From JAVBKA01 sp031546715 (GTDB lineage: Bacteria > Bacillota > Clostridia > Oscillospirales > UBA929), in NCBI GenBank assembly GCA_031546715.1, contig JAVBKA010000084.1, forward strand, positions 1 to 32,939: DNA of 32,939 nucleotides, read 5' to 3'. Both the position numbers and the translations under genes were made by a program. Positions within the stretch are counted from its first letter, which is position 1. Each line of letters begins with the position of its first letter. The notes below the pieces were generated by a model, which searched no databases, was not told where the DNA came from, and saw only the letters and a list, made by a program, of their open reading frames with translations. Below, piece after piece: positions 24,386-32,799 of the stretch.

Positions 24386-25048
24386 CTAGCCTTCACCTAA
24401 GAATGCTACCGCAATTTTAATGGAGACTTCAATCATACCTCTGTAAAGACTGTCAACCAGTGTCCCAATAACGTTAAGCCGACTTGACAGTAAAATTAAT
24501 CCGATTATTATAAATTGACCATATCTTTGAAGCTGCATGAATCTCCAGTAGAGATTGTCTGGCAACATTGCGCCGAAAATTTTTGATCCGTCCAATGGTG
24601 GGATCGGCAGCAAGTTGAATACGGCAAGACCCACATTCATGGTGATAAATATCTGAAAGGCGTAAACCGCCCAGTCAGGCAACGAGCCTTCTGACAGAGT
24701 TAAAAAAACAAAAGCCAATGTGCTTATGAACGCCATGAGGAGGTTAGATACCGGTCCCGCAAGTGAGACAAATGCTAAATCGATTTTCGGCTTTTTGAAA
24801 TTGCGAGGGTCAACCATAACAGGCTTCGCCCAACCAAAGCCTGCAATTAAAACAAAAGCAAACCCTGCAAGGTCGATATGCTTAAGTGGGTTCAAGGATA
24901 GTCTTCCCATGGATTTTGCGGTAGTGTCGCCCAGCCAGTACGCCATTAGACCGTGGCAAAGCTCATGCACCGTCAAGGAGATTACCAGCGATGGGATTAA
25001 AATCAATAGCAGCAGCGGATTACTTCGCACCGCCTCATTAAATAACAA
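24386..25048 (-). CDS. Site-2-type zinc metalloprotease (peptidase M50)
   Basis: A 220-residue membrane protease of the minimal YwhC-like M50 class without PDZ domain. The zinc site is HELCH (His28, Glu29, His32) in the second hydrophobic segment. The third ligand is in LLPIPPLDGSK, and FVSLAGPVSNLLMAF is a further family mark. About six hydrophobic segments are visible. These proteases cleave substrates within the membrane; the substrate here is unknown. The start is a TTG at 25048, 8 bases after GGAG; no in-frame ATG gives a complete N-terminus. It follows lysA by 39 bases, with a 22-bp repeat between them. Confidence 0.91.
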   Translation of the reverse strand: MLFNEAVRSNPLLLLILIPSLVISLTVHELCHGLMAYWLGDTTAKSMGRLSLNPLKHIDLAGFAFVLIAGFGWAKPVMVDPRNFKKPKIDLAFVSLAGPVSNLLMAFISTLAFVFLTLSEGSLPDWAVYAFQIFITMNVGLAVFNLLPIPPLDGSKIFGAMLPDNLYWRFMQLQRYGQFIIIGLILLSSRLNVIGTLVDSLYRGMIEVSIKIAVAFLGEG

Positions 25049-25068
25049 TAGCGCATCTCCTTTGGTGG

Positions 25069-25090
25069 TTTTAATTAGTGATTAGTATTA
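25069..25090. repeat. 22-bp repeat, copy 2 (after lysA)
   Basis: Identical to 17946-17967. It begins at the lysA stop codon, and on the minus strand ACTAAT occurs three times in staggered fashion across the stop codon and the repeat. It is not inside the next gene. Confidence 0.8.
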
Positions 25091-26389
25091 GTTGTCGCAC
25101 TTTACAAGGTCCTCATAGGTTTCACGCCGAACGGCTACAATAGGCTTGCCATCCTTAACCATAATAATCGGAGGCTTTGGTAGACGGTTATAATTTGAGG
25201 ACATAGAGTAATTATACGCCCCCGTTGCCATAACTGCAAGCAATTCTCCAGAATTTACTTCGGGACATTCTACGTCACGTGCCACAATGTCGCCACTTTC
25301 ACAGCATCTTCCTGCAATTGTAACGGTTTGCGTCTTTTTAGCCAAGGGTTTTTCGGGAAGAACAATTTCATATTCTGCTTTGTACAGTGCATATCGGGGG
25401 TTATCCGTCATACCGCCGTCAACAGCAACATATGTCCTGACGTCTGGTATTTTTTTCACGCTGCCAACTCTGTAAACCGTGATTCCCGCTGAGCCTACAA
25501 TGCTTCTGCCCGGCTCTAGTATAACAGTCGGGAGCTTCATTTCAAGCTCCTTGGCGCACTGTGTAACCGCTTTTGCAGTAGCACGGACGACCTCCGAAAT
25601 ACTGCGAGGGTCATGGGAGTCGATATACTTTATCCCAAAGCCGCCGCCAAGGTTTAGCTCGTCAATTTCTACGCCGCATTGAGTGTTGACATCCTTGATA
25701 AACTCCATCAACACCTTAACTGCAAGCATAAATGGTTCAGGATCAAAAATCTGTGAGCCAATATGGCAATGAACGCCTTTTAAACGAAGGCTTGGCATAC
25801 GGACAGCCTCTTTTATCAGCTCTAACGCCTCGCCATCGTCAATTGCGACACCGAATTTTGAATCCTTTTGTCCTGTCATGATAAACTCATGAGTATGGGC
25901 GTCAATTCCAGGCTTTAGCCTGAAGGCAATGTCAAAAGACATGTTTTTCTTGAGGCATAGCTCGTTTAAACGGAACAGCTCCTCGCGATTATCCACAACA
26001 ATGCAGCGAATGCGGGAATCCAGAGCATATTCAAGCTCTTGAATGGTCTTATTGTTGCCGTGAAAATAAATAACCTTCGGGTCAAGTCCTGCTCTCAGGG
26101 CGGTATACAGCTCACCACCTGACACTACATCCGCGCCGATACCTTCCTCGCTAAGCAGGCGGTAAAGGTATGTACAAGAAAGAGCCTTACTTGCAAATGC
26201 AATTAAAAAGTCTCCCTCATAGTTATCCCTCAAGGTATTGTGAAATTCTCTACATGCCTTGCGAATAGAGGCATCGTCCATAATATAGGAAGGAGTGCCA
26301 AACTCGTTTGCAAGGGCGGGAACATCAAGTCCGCCAATAGTTAGGTGACCTTGGTCGTTGGTATCTAAGCACTGACATACAAAGCTCAA
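25088..26389 (-). CDS. lysA: Diaminopimelate decarboxylase
   Basis: LysA converts meso-diaminopimelate to lysine with PLP as cofactor, the last step of lysine synthesis. The 433-residue protein has the PLP lysine Lys68 in LIAFASKALSC, GVHCHIGSQIF in the middle, LNLGGGFGIKY for phosphate binding, EPGRSIVGSAG, and CCESGD with the active-site cysteine near the C-terminus. The LIAFASKA form of the lysine motif, rather than YAVKAN, is common in Ruminococcaceae-type enzymes. It overlaps engB by 4 bases (ATGA), an unusual but conserved coupling of unrelated functions. Confidence 0.95.
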   Translation of the reverse strand: MSFVCQCLDTNDQGHLTIGGLDVPALANEFGTPSYIMDDASIRKACREFHNTLRDNYEGDFLIAFASKALSCTYLYRLLSEEGIGADVVSGGELYTALRAGLDPKVIYFHGNNKTIQELEYALDSRIRCIVVDNREELFRLNELCLKKNMSFDIAFRLKPGIDAHTHEFIMTGQKDSKFGVAIDDGEALELIKEAVRMPSLRLKGVHCHIGSQIFDPEPFMLAVKVLMEFIKDVNTQCGVEIDELNLGGGFGIKYIDSHDPRSISEVVRATAKAVTQCAKELEMKLPTVILEPGRSIVGSAGITVYRVGSVKKIPDVRTYVAVDGGMTDNPRYALYKAEYEIVLPEKPLAKKTQTVTIAGRCCESGDIVARDVECPEVNSGELLAVMATGAYNYSMSSNYNRLPKPPIIMVKDGKPIVAVRRETYEDLVKCDN

Positions 26390-26973
26390 TTTGATATCCT
26401 CCTCATTATTTCTGCAACAGCTTGATTTTTACCTGTTTTATTCAGTCCAGAAAAGGCAATACAGGCGACAGAATCGTCAAGCACCAGTTCTTTTCGGATA
26501 ATTGCAAGCTTTTCAGGGATTTCCTTAGGCTTTAGCTTGTCCGATTTGTTGGCAATAACAATCCATGGCAGACAGGTCTGCTGAAAATAAGACGCCATTT
26601 TTTTATCCAGCTCACTTGGGTCATGGCGAATATCCACAATGACGACCCCAAGGGAAATATTGTCGTACTGGGTGAAAAATTCTTCAATAAGGTTTGCCCA
26701 GTTATCTTGGGTTGTATGGCTTACCTTTGCATAACCATAACCGGGGAGGTCAACAAAATACGCCGCTTTGTCAACAAGAAAGTAGTTGACCATACGTGTT
26801 TTGCCTGGGGTGTTTCCAACTCTTGCGAGGTTCTTAATTCCTGTAAGCGTGTTCAAAACCGAGCTTTTTCCAACATTGGAACGCCCAGCAAATACAACCT
26901 GAGGCTTACCATCATGTATAAACTTATCTGATGAAACTGCGGAGGTGAGGTATTCTGCCTTTGAAATGTTCAT
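26386..26973 (-). CDS. engB: Ribosome biogenesis GTPase EngB/YsxC
   Basis: EngB is an essential GTPase that helps assemble the large ribosomal subunit. The 195-residue product has G1 GRSNVGKSS at 30-38, G3 DLPGYGYAKV, G4 NKSD and G5 SGL. NLARVGNTPGKTRMVNYF supplies the switch I region. I chose ATG 26973 (MNISKAEYLTSAV), the usual family start. An in-frame TTG at 26982 is better placed after the only GGAG (6 bases away), so it is a real alternative. That GGAG lies in a perfect inverted repeat (26984-27040). It lies downstream of lon on the same strand and overlaps lysA. Confidence 0.95.
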   Translation of the reverse strand: MNISKAEYLTSAVSSDKFIHDGKPQVVFAGRSNVGKSSVLNTLTGIKNLARVGNTPGKTRMVNYFLVDKAAYFVDLPGYGYAKVSHTTQDNWANLIEEFFTQYDNISLGVVIVDIRHDPSELDKKMASYFQQTCLPWIVIANKSDKLKPKEIPEKLAIIRKELVLDDSVACIAFSGLNKTGKNQAVAEIMRRISN

Positions 26974-26983
26974 TAATTGCAAC

Positions 26984-27040
26984 CATTTCTCCGGCGACAA
27001 AATACTTAAACTTGTAGCTTACCTACTCGCCGGAGAAATG
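26984..27040 (-). promoter_or_regulatory. 14-bp inverted repeat covering the engB ribosome binding site
   Basis: CATTTCTCCGGCGA (26984-26997) and TCGCCGGAGAAATG (27027-27040) are perfect inverted copies with a 29-base loop. On the minus strand the second arm carries the GGAG before engB. No T run follows, so a plain terminator is unlikely. Confidence 0.7.
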
Positions 27041-27070
27041 ATAAGCTGCTGATATTAACGTGTACTCTGC

Positions 27071-27089
27071 TAGTTACTGATAGTTACTG
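27071..27089. repeat. Short tandem repeat after lon
   Basis: TAGTTACTG occurs at 27071-27079 and 27081-27089 with one base between, directly next to the lon stop codon. Confidence 0.6.
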
Positions 27090-29426
27090 CTACTCCGCCA
27101 CTAACGCCGTTTTTAAAACGGCATCCATATGGTCAGCAATGACGAAATTTAAGGCCGCAAAAACAGTTTGGTCTATTTCTTTTAGATCGTGTTCGTTGTC
27201 CGCGGGTACAATGACAGTTTTAATGCCAGAACGGTACGCCGCCATGGTTTTTTCTTTCAGCCCGCCGATAGGTAAAACACGACCACGCAAGGTTATCTCA
27301 CCAGTCATTGCCACATCTCTGCGAATGGGAATGTTAGTTAATGCCGACACTATTGCGGTAGCCATTGTGATGCCGGCGGAGGGACCGTCCTTAGGAATTC
27401 CGCCTTCTGGAAAATGGATATGGATGTCCTTGTTTTTGTGAAACTCAGGGTCAATTTTGAGGCTGTCACAGCGACTTCTAATATATGAGAGAGCGGCCTT
27501 TGCCGATTCCTTCATAATATCGCCCAGATTTCCGGTCAGCTCGACCTTGCCTGTACCCTCGACCACATTAACCTCAACTTCAAGAATTTCTCCTCCAACT
27601 CTTGTCCATGCCAAGCCGTTGGCGACGCCCACATCATTTGCTTTTCGGCGGCGTTCGGGCTTAAAACGCCTGATTCCGAGAATGGTAACTAAATCCTGCT
27701 CCTTGAGAGTTTTAACAGCAACAACTTCGTTGTTTTCCTCAACATTTGCCTTGGCAATTTTTCTGCAAACTGCAGCCATTTCCCGCTCCAAGGTTCTTAC
27801 GCCCGACTCGCGGGTATATCCGTTTATCAGCTCTCTAATTGCGCCGTCAGTAAACTTAAGGGACGGTTTTTTGTTTGGCACCAGACCATGTCTTTCAAGC
27901 TGTTTTGGCACAAGGTATTTTTTAGCTATTTGTAGCTTTTCTTCATCAGTATAGCTAGTCAGCTCGATAATTTCCATTCTGTCAAGCAATGGACGAGGAA
28001 TTGTGTCCGTTGCGTTTGCTGTGGTGATAAAAAGTATCTCTGACAGGTCAAAAGGTACTTCGAGGTAGTGGTCACGGAAGGTGGAATTTTGTTCAGGGTC
28101 AAGAACCTCAAGGAGTGCCGCCGATGGGTCGCCTCTAAAATCCGAACCTAGCTTATCTATTTCATCAAGCAAAATCATTGCATTTTTGCTTGACGCTTGC
28201 TTAACAGCATTTATAATTCTGCCCGGCATTGCGCCGATATACGTCTTTCTGTGCCCTCGGATTTCCGACTCATCACGTACACCGCCAAGGCTGAGCCTTG
28301 CGTAATTGCGGTTAAGAGCACGCGCAATAGAAATTGCGATACTGGTTTTACCTACGCCCGGAGGTCCAACTAAGCACAATATCTGCCCCTTAAGCTCTGG
28401 CGCAAGCTTTTTGACTGCTAAAAATTCTAAAATGCGTTCCTTGACCTTTTGTAGACCGTAATGGTCTTTATCAAGCATTCTCTTAGCTGCTGCAATGTCC
28501 AGTCTGTCCTTGGTAAAAGCGTTCCAAGGTAGTTCCAGCGCAATATCGAGATATCCTCTGATGACTGACGATTCGGGGCTGCTGTAGTTCATTTTGCGAA
28601 GCCTGCTTGCCTCGCTGGCGAATTTTTTGGCAGTTTCCTCAGGCAGTTGAAGCTTTCTAATTTTGTCGATATAATTATCAGCCTCAGACATTACGTCATC
28701 AGGCTCGCCAAGCTCGTTTTGAATAGTTTTAATCTGCTCGCGAAGATAATAATCTTTTTGGTTTTTATTAATTTGGTCATGGAGCTTAATCTGGATATCA
28801 GCTTCTATTTGAAGAATTTCGTTTTCATTAATCAGCATGGCAATTAGTTTTTCCATGCGTGAAAATGGGTGGATTTCCTCAAGAATCATTTGCTTTTTCT
28901 CGTGAGGCATGGGCAAGTTTTGCATTATATAATCACAAAGGTAGCTAGGGTCGCTTGATGAAATAACATTCATCAGTATTTCAGGTGAAACCTTCGGACT
29001 AATGGTGATATATGTTTCAAGAAGCTCCTTGATTCGCCGTGTTAGAGCTTCCATTCTGTTTTGGGTGGCGGTTCTTGGTTTTGCGGCAGCTTCGGTGGTT
29101 AGAATCAGGACTTCTGCAATTTGAAACGGTTCGGACTGCGTAAGCCCAAGGAGCTTCGCTCTGGAGTGACCTTCAACTAAGACTCTCACCACTCCGCCGG
29201 GAAGCTTTAGCATCTGTCTAATATACGATATTGTGCCAATTTCAAATACATCCTGCTCCTCAGGGTCTTCCGTTTTCATATCCTTTTGAGCAACGAGGAA
29301 CACCACTTGGTTGTTCTTCATTGCTTCATCAAGAGCCCTTATTGATTTTGCACGACCTATGTCAAAGTGTATAAGCATGTGAGGGAATACGGTCATTCCC
29401 CTCATTGCAATCATCGGAATTTTCAT
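27090..29426 (-). CDS. lon: ATP-dependent protease Lon
   Basis: Lon degrades misfolded and short-lived regulatory proteins. The 778-residue protein has the N-terminal substrate domain (about 1-190; MIAMRGMTVFPHMLIHFDIGR), coiled segments, the AAA+ module with Walker A GPPGVGKTS at 354-362 and Walker B MILLDEIDK, and the C-terminal protease domain with the Ser/Lys dyad in DGPSAGI and GGLKEKTMAA. I chose ATG 29426, which has AAAGGTGA just upstream; a longer frame adds 17 residues. It follows clpX by 60 bases, across a strong hairpin, and precedes engB. Confidence 0.97.
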   Translation of the reverse strand: MKIPMIAMRGMTVFPHMLIHFDIGRAKSIRALDEAMKNNQVVFLVAQKDMKTEDPEEQDVFEIGTISYIRQMLKLPGGVVRVLVEGHSRAKLLGLTQSEPFQIAEVLILTTEAAAKPRTATQNRMEALTRRIKELLETYITISPKVSPEILMNVISSSDPSYLCDYIMQNLPMPHEKKQMILEEIHPFSRMEKLIAMLINENEILQIEADIQIKLHDQINKNQKDYYLREQIKTIQNELGEPDDVMSEADNYIDKIRKLQLPEETAKKFASEASRLRKMNYSSPESSVIRGYLDIALELPWNAFTKDRLDIAAAKRMLDKDHYGLQKVKERILEFLAVKKLAPELKGQILCLVGPPGVGKTSIAISIARALNRNYARLSLGGVRDESEIRGHRKTYIGAMPGRIINAVKQASSKNAMILLDEIDKLGSDFRGDPSAALLEVLDPEQNSTFRDHYLEVPFDLSEILFITTANATDTIPRPLLDRMEIIELTSYTDEEKLQIAKKYLVPKQLERHGLVPNKKPSLKFTDGAIRELINGYTRESGVRTLEREMAAVCRKIAKANVEENNEVVAVKTLKEQDLVTILGIRRFKPERRRKANDVGVANGLAWTRVGGEILEVEVNVVEGTGKVELTGNLGDIMKESAKAALSYIRSRCDSLKIDPEFHKNKDIHIHFPEGGIPKDGPSAGITMATAIVSALTNIPIRRDVAMTGEITLRGRVLPIGGLKEKTMAAYRSGIKTVIVPADNEHDLKEIDQTVFAALNFVIADHMDAVLKTALVAE

Positions 29427-29454
29427 AATGTCACCTTTGTCATTAAACTTCAAA

Positions 29455-29476
29455 TGGGCGGGGCGAACCCCGCCCA
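29455..29476 (-). terminator. Strong GC hairpin between clpX and lon
   Basis: On the minus strand TGGGCGGGG and CCCCGCCCA form a 9-bp stem closed by the tetraloop TTCG, 11 bases after the clpX stop. Only a short T run follows (ATTTGAAG), so it may reduce readthrough into lon or protect the upstream mRNA end instead of stopping transcription fully. Confidence 0.65.
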
Positions 29477-29486
29477 ATGGCGTCTA

Positions 29487-30791
29487 CTAAGAAACGTTCT
29501 TCTTTACTTTTGCCTTTACAGCAGGCAACTTTGCGGGCGTGAGCCGTTCTGTATGCTCTGGGTCGATTTCCACAATGGGGTCGTTATTGTCTGTAATGGT
29601 TTCACGGGTTATTTTAACCTTCTGAATGGTGGGGTCGGAAGGGATATCGTACATGATTTTTGTCATGACGCCTTCAATGACCGAGCGTAGTCCTCTAGCT
29701 CCAATACCGCGTTCTATAGCCTTATCTGCAACTGCCTCAAGTGCGCCATGCTCGAACTCAAGCTCCACGTTGTCATACTCCAAGAGCTTCACGTACTGCT
29801 TCGTTAAAGCGTTCTTTGGTTCTGTCAGAATTCTGACGAATTCTTCCTTTGTAAGCTGCCCCAGCGGTGCAATAATTGGCAGACGACCTACAAGCTCAGG
29901 GATAATCCCGAATTTGAGAAGGTCATGGGGGGTAACCTCAGATAGCAGTGCAGTAAGGTCTTTTTCTTTTTTGCTTTCAACTTTTGAGTTAAAGCCTATA
30001 CCCGTCTTACCGAGCCTGTTTTCGACAATTTTTTCTATACCGTCAAATGCGCCACCGCAAATAAACAGAATGTTTTGCGTATTAACCTGAATAAACTCAG
30101 CGTGAGGATGCTTACGTCCACCCATAGGAGGGACGTTGGCAATAGTGCCTTCAAGTATTTTTAACAATGCTTGTTGGACACCCTCGCCCGATACATCCCT
30201 TGTAATAGAGACGTTTTCGCTTTTACGAGAAATCTTATCAAGCTCATCGATGTATATAATTCCGCGTTCTGCGCGTTCAACATCAAAATCTGCGGCTTGA
30301 ATCAAGCGTAGCAAAATATTCTCCACGTCTTCACCGACATAACCTGCTTCGGTAAGCGTAGTTGCGTCAGCAATGGCAAAAGGAACCTTAAGAATCTTAG
30401 CCAAGGTGGAAGCAAAATGGGTTTTGCCGCAACCTGTGGGGCCGAGCATAAGAATGTTGCTTTTTTGAAGCTCAACATTATCACCGCCACCGTAGTAAAT
30501 ACGCTTATAGTGATTGTAAACCGCAACAGACAGCGCAATTTTTGCGACCTCCTGACCAATAACATACTGGTCAAGAAATTCCTTTATTTCTTTTGGTTTT
30601 GGAAGTGCATCCTCAGTACCGAAGGCGTTATCCTTATCTGGCACTTCTTTTCCGTCATCAATAATTGACAAGCAGAGATGGACACATTCATTACATATAT
30701 AGGCCCCCGGCCCGGCTATCAAACGGCGAACTTGTTCTTGATGTTTACCGCAAAAAGAACAGCGAATACTGCGTTTTTCGTCCTTTGGCAT
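29487..30791 (-). CDS. clpX: ClpX, ATPase subunit of the Clp protease
   Basis: ClpX unfolds substrates and feeds them to ClpP. The 434-residue protein has a zinc-binding domain (Cys11, Cys14, Cys33, Cys36: CSFCGK ... CNECVHLC), Walker A GPTGCGKTH at 116-124, Walker B IIYIDELDKI, the pore loop GYVGEDVE, and IGF in KTGIGFNSKV, which docks ClpP. ATG 30791 follows GGAGG; a slightly longer frame adds four residues. It lies 18 bases after clpP, presumably one operon tig-clpP-clpX. Confidence 0.97.
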   Translation of the reverse strand: MPKDEKRSIRCSFCGKHQEQVRRLIAGPGAYICNECVHLCLSIIDDGKEVPDKDNAFGTEDALPKPKEIKEFLDQYVIGQEVAKIALSVAVYNHYKRIYYGGGDNVELQKSNILMLGPTGCGKTHFASTLAKILKVPFAIADATTLTEAGYVGEDVENILLRLIQAADFDVERAERGIIYIDELDKISRKSENVSITRDVSGEGVQQALLKILEGTIANVPPMGGRKHPHAEFIQVNTQNILFICGGAFDGIEKIVENRLGKTGIGFNSKVESKKEKDLTALLSEVTPHDLLKFGIIPELVGRLPIIAPLGQLTKEEFVRILTEPKNALTKQYVKLLEYDNVELEFEHGALEAVADKAIERGIGARGLRSVIEGVMTKIMYDIPSDPTIQKVKITRETITDNNDPIVEIDPEHTERLTPAKLPAVKAKVKKNVS

Positions 30792-30809
30792 GATGTCCTC
30801 CAATTATGC

Positions 30810-31391
30810 TTAATGCTTTTCAATTACCTTGTCAACAATTCCGTATGCAAGGGCTTCTTCTGAGGTTAAAAAATTATCACGTTCAGTATCTGCCGCGACT
30901 ACTTCAATTGGTTTGCCGCAGTTGTCAGACAGGATTTTGTTTAGTCTGTGCTTTGTTCTAATAATATGCTCAGCGTGGATTTTAATATCCGTCGCCTGTC
31001 CGCGCGCGCCGCCGGAAGGCTGATGAATCATAATCTCAGCATTTGGAAGGGCATAACGCTTGCCTTTTGCGCCTGCTGCAAGCAAAAACGCGCCCATGGA
31101 CGCAGCCATACCAACACAAATAGTTGATACGTCAGCCTTGATAAACTGCATAGTATCGTATATCGCAAGCCCTGCGGAAACAGAGCCGCCTGGGCTGTTG
31201 ATATAAAATTGAATGTCCTTATCAGGGTCTTGCGATTCAAGATACAGTAATTGAGCGACTACTAAGGAAGCCGTTACGTCGTTTACTTCATCAGAAAGGA
31301 CAATAATTCTGTCATTTAATAATCTGGAGTAAATGTCATAAGAACGCTCGCCTCGGCTGGTTTGTTCTACTACAATAGGTACTAAGCTCAT
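30810..31391 (-). CDS. clpP: ClpP, protease subunit
   Basis: ClpP forms the tetradecameric proteolytic chamber. The 193-residue product has the catalytic triad Ser98 (GMAASMGAFLL), His123 (MIHQPSGG) and Asp172 (TERDNFLT). The N-terminus VPIVVEQTSRGERSYDIYSRLL is typical, without a long propeptide. AGGAG lies 9 bases before the ATG and overlaps the end of tig's downstream spacer. It sits between tig and clpX, as in many Firmicutes. Confidence 0.97.
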   Translation of the reverse strand: MSLVPIVVEQTSRGERSYDIYSRLLNDRIIVLSDEVNDVTASLVVAQLLYLESQDPDKDIQFYINSPGGSVSAGLAIYDTMQFIKADVSTICVGMAASMGAFLLAAGAKGKRYALPNAEIMIHQPSGGARGQATDIKIHAEHIIRTKHRLNKILSDNCGKPIEVVAADTERDNFLTSEEALAYGIVDKVIEKH

Positions 31392-31407
31392 TGTTTAAGA
31401 CTCCTTT

Positions 31408-32700
31408 TTAGTGACAATCGTGTTCAACATAACCTTCTGATGAGGTCTTAACCAGAACAGAGGCCTTCATGCTCAACATATCATTTTTTAGCGCAGAAGA
31501 TGGAATGCTCTGCTTAATTCTATCCATATCCATCTTATATGATTCAGCGATTTTTAAATATTCAGCATTTAATTCATCTTCAGTGACTTCAAGTGCCTCG
31601 GCTTTTGCAATTGCATCAAACGCAAGAGAAGCCTTTACCTGACGAAGCGCATCAGGTTTTTTCTCGTTTTTGAAATCTTCAAGAGTAGAGCCAGTTATGG
31701 TCAAGTATGTTTCAAAATCAAGTCTCTGACGGGACAGACGGTAGCGCATATCTTGAATAAGCTCCTCAAGCTGTCTCTCAACCATAACATCAGGAACTAC
31801 CACATCCATATCAGCAATGACTTGGTCAAGAAGCTCGTCTTCAAAAACATGCTCAGCTTCATGGAATTTAGAGTGCTCAATGCGCTCAGAGATAGACTTC
31901 TTAAACTCCTCTAGAGTGTCAAACTCAGAAACGTCCTTTGCAAATTCATCGTCAAGCTCAGGGGAAACAGACTCTTTAATTTCATGGATATGGCACTTAA
32001 AGACCACTGCTGCACCTGCAAGCTCAGGAGCATGGTACTCCTCTGGGAAGGAAACGTTTACATCAAAATCCTCACCGATTGTATGTCCGATGGTTTGCTC
32101 CTCAAAGCCTGGGATAAAGCGACCTGAGCCGATTTTTAACGCAAATTTCTCTGCTTGTCCGCCTTCAAAAGGTACGCCGTCTTTAAAGCCTTCGTAATCA
32201 AAGGTAATGGTGTCGCCGTCTTGTACAGCGCGCTCTACTGACTGCAATCTTGAGTTGCGCTCTAAAAGCTTTTTAAGCTCTTCGTCAATTTCAGCGTCAG
32301 CAACAACGATTTCAGGCATGGTTGCTTTCAAGCCCTTGTATTTGCCGAGCTTGACTTCTGGGCGTGTTGTGACCTTTGCTGTAAAGCTGTAGCCTTCTTC
32401 TGAAATAGTATTTATGTCCACGTCTGCTTGGTCGATAGGATGAATACCACTCTCGTCAATAGCAGCGTCATAAGCCTTTGGATATGAAATATTTACTGCG
32501 TCTTCATAAAAGACGCTAGTGCCATAAAGTTTTTCAAGCATTTTTCTTGGAGCTTTGCCTTTACGAAAGCCTGGAACGTTCATTTTTCCGACGTTCTTAC
32601 GGTAAGCTTGCTCTTGGGCAGCTTCAAATTCTTCTTTAGAAACCTCGACTGTTAATACTACTGTGTTTACTTCTGGCTTTTCAATGCTTTTTATGTTCAT
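31408..32700 (-). CDS. tig: Trigger factor
   Basis: Trigger factor is the ribosome-bound chaperone and peptidyl-prolyl isomerase. The 430-residue protein has the ribosome-binding domain with the signature NVPGFRKGKAPRKMLEKLYG at about 41-60, a FKBP-type isomerase domain (about 150-240; GDTITFDYEGFKDGVPFEGG, FIPGFEEQTIGH), and a helical C-terminal chaperone domain. It ends in a short histidine- and cysteine-containing tail. ATG 32700 follows GGGAGGA; a longer frame adds 20 unlikely residues. It is the first gene of the tig-clpP-clpX group, with a promoter at 32732-32760. Confidence 0.96.
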   Translation of the reverse strand: MNIKSIEKPEVNTVVLTVEVSKEEFEAAQEQAYRKNVGKMNVPGFRKGKAPRKMLEKLYGTSVFYEDAVNISYPKAYDAAIDESGIHPIDQADVDINTISEEGYSFTAKVTTRPEVKLGKYKGLKATMPEIVVADAEIDEELKKLLERNSRLQSVERAVQDGDTITFDYEGFKDGVPFEGGQAEKFALKIGSGRFIPGFEEQTIGHTIGEDFDVNVSFPEEYHAPELAGAAVVFKCHIHEIKESVSPELDDEFAKDVSEFDTLEEFKKSISERIEHSKFHEAEHVFEDELLDQVIADMDVVVPDVMVERQLEELIQDMRYRLSRQRLDFETYLTITGSTLEDFKNEKKPDALRQVKASLAFDAIAKAEALEVTEDELNAEYLKIAESYKMDMDRIKQSIPSSALKNDMLSMKASVLVKTSSEGYVEHDCH

Positions 32701-32731
32701 CGTTAAGTCCTCCCGAATTGAAATCTTAGGT

Positions 32732-32760
32732 ACTCTATCACATGAAATGCAAAATGGCAA
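32732..32760 (-). promoter_or_regulatory. Promoter upstream of tig
   Basis: On the minus strand TTGCCA (32760-32755), 17 bases, TAGAGT (32737-32732), 31 bases before the tig start. It is a moderate sigma-A match. The remaining bases to the window end hold the palindrome described next and no gene that I can see. Confidence 0.6.
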
Positions 32761-32787
32761 ATATATTTTTAATTTTTCACAATTATT

Positions 32788-32799
32788 TCACAATTGTGA
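32788..32799. promoter_or_regulatory. Palindrome upstream of the tig promoter
   Basis: TCACAATTGTGA is a perfect 12-base palindrome 28 bases upstream of the -35 box. A partial copy, TTCACAATT, lies at 32777-32785. It is a candidate regulator-binding site. Confidence 0.45.

Noticed and set aside
27457..27954. Plus-strand open frame of 165 codons inside lon
   Set aside because: It is antisense to the conserved Lon protease domain, low in complexity and has no recognisable product.
29626..30090. Plus-strand open frame of 154 codons inside clpX
   Set aside because: It is the serine-rich antisense shadow of ClpX, with no recognisable domain.
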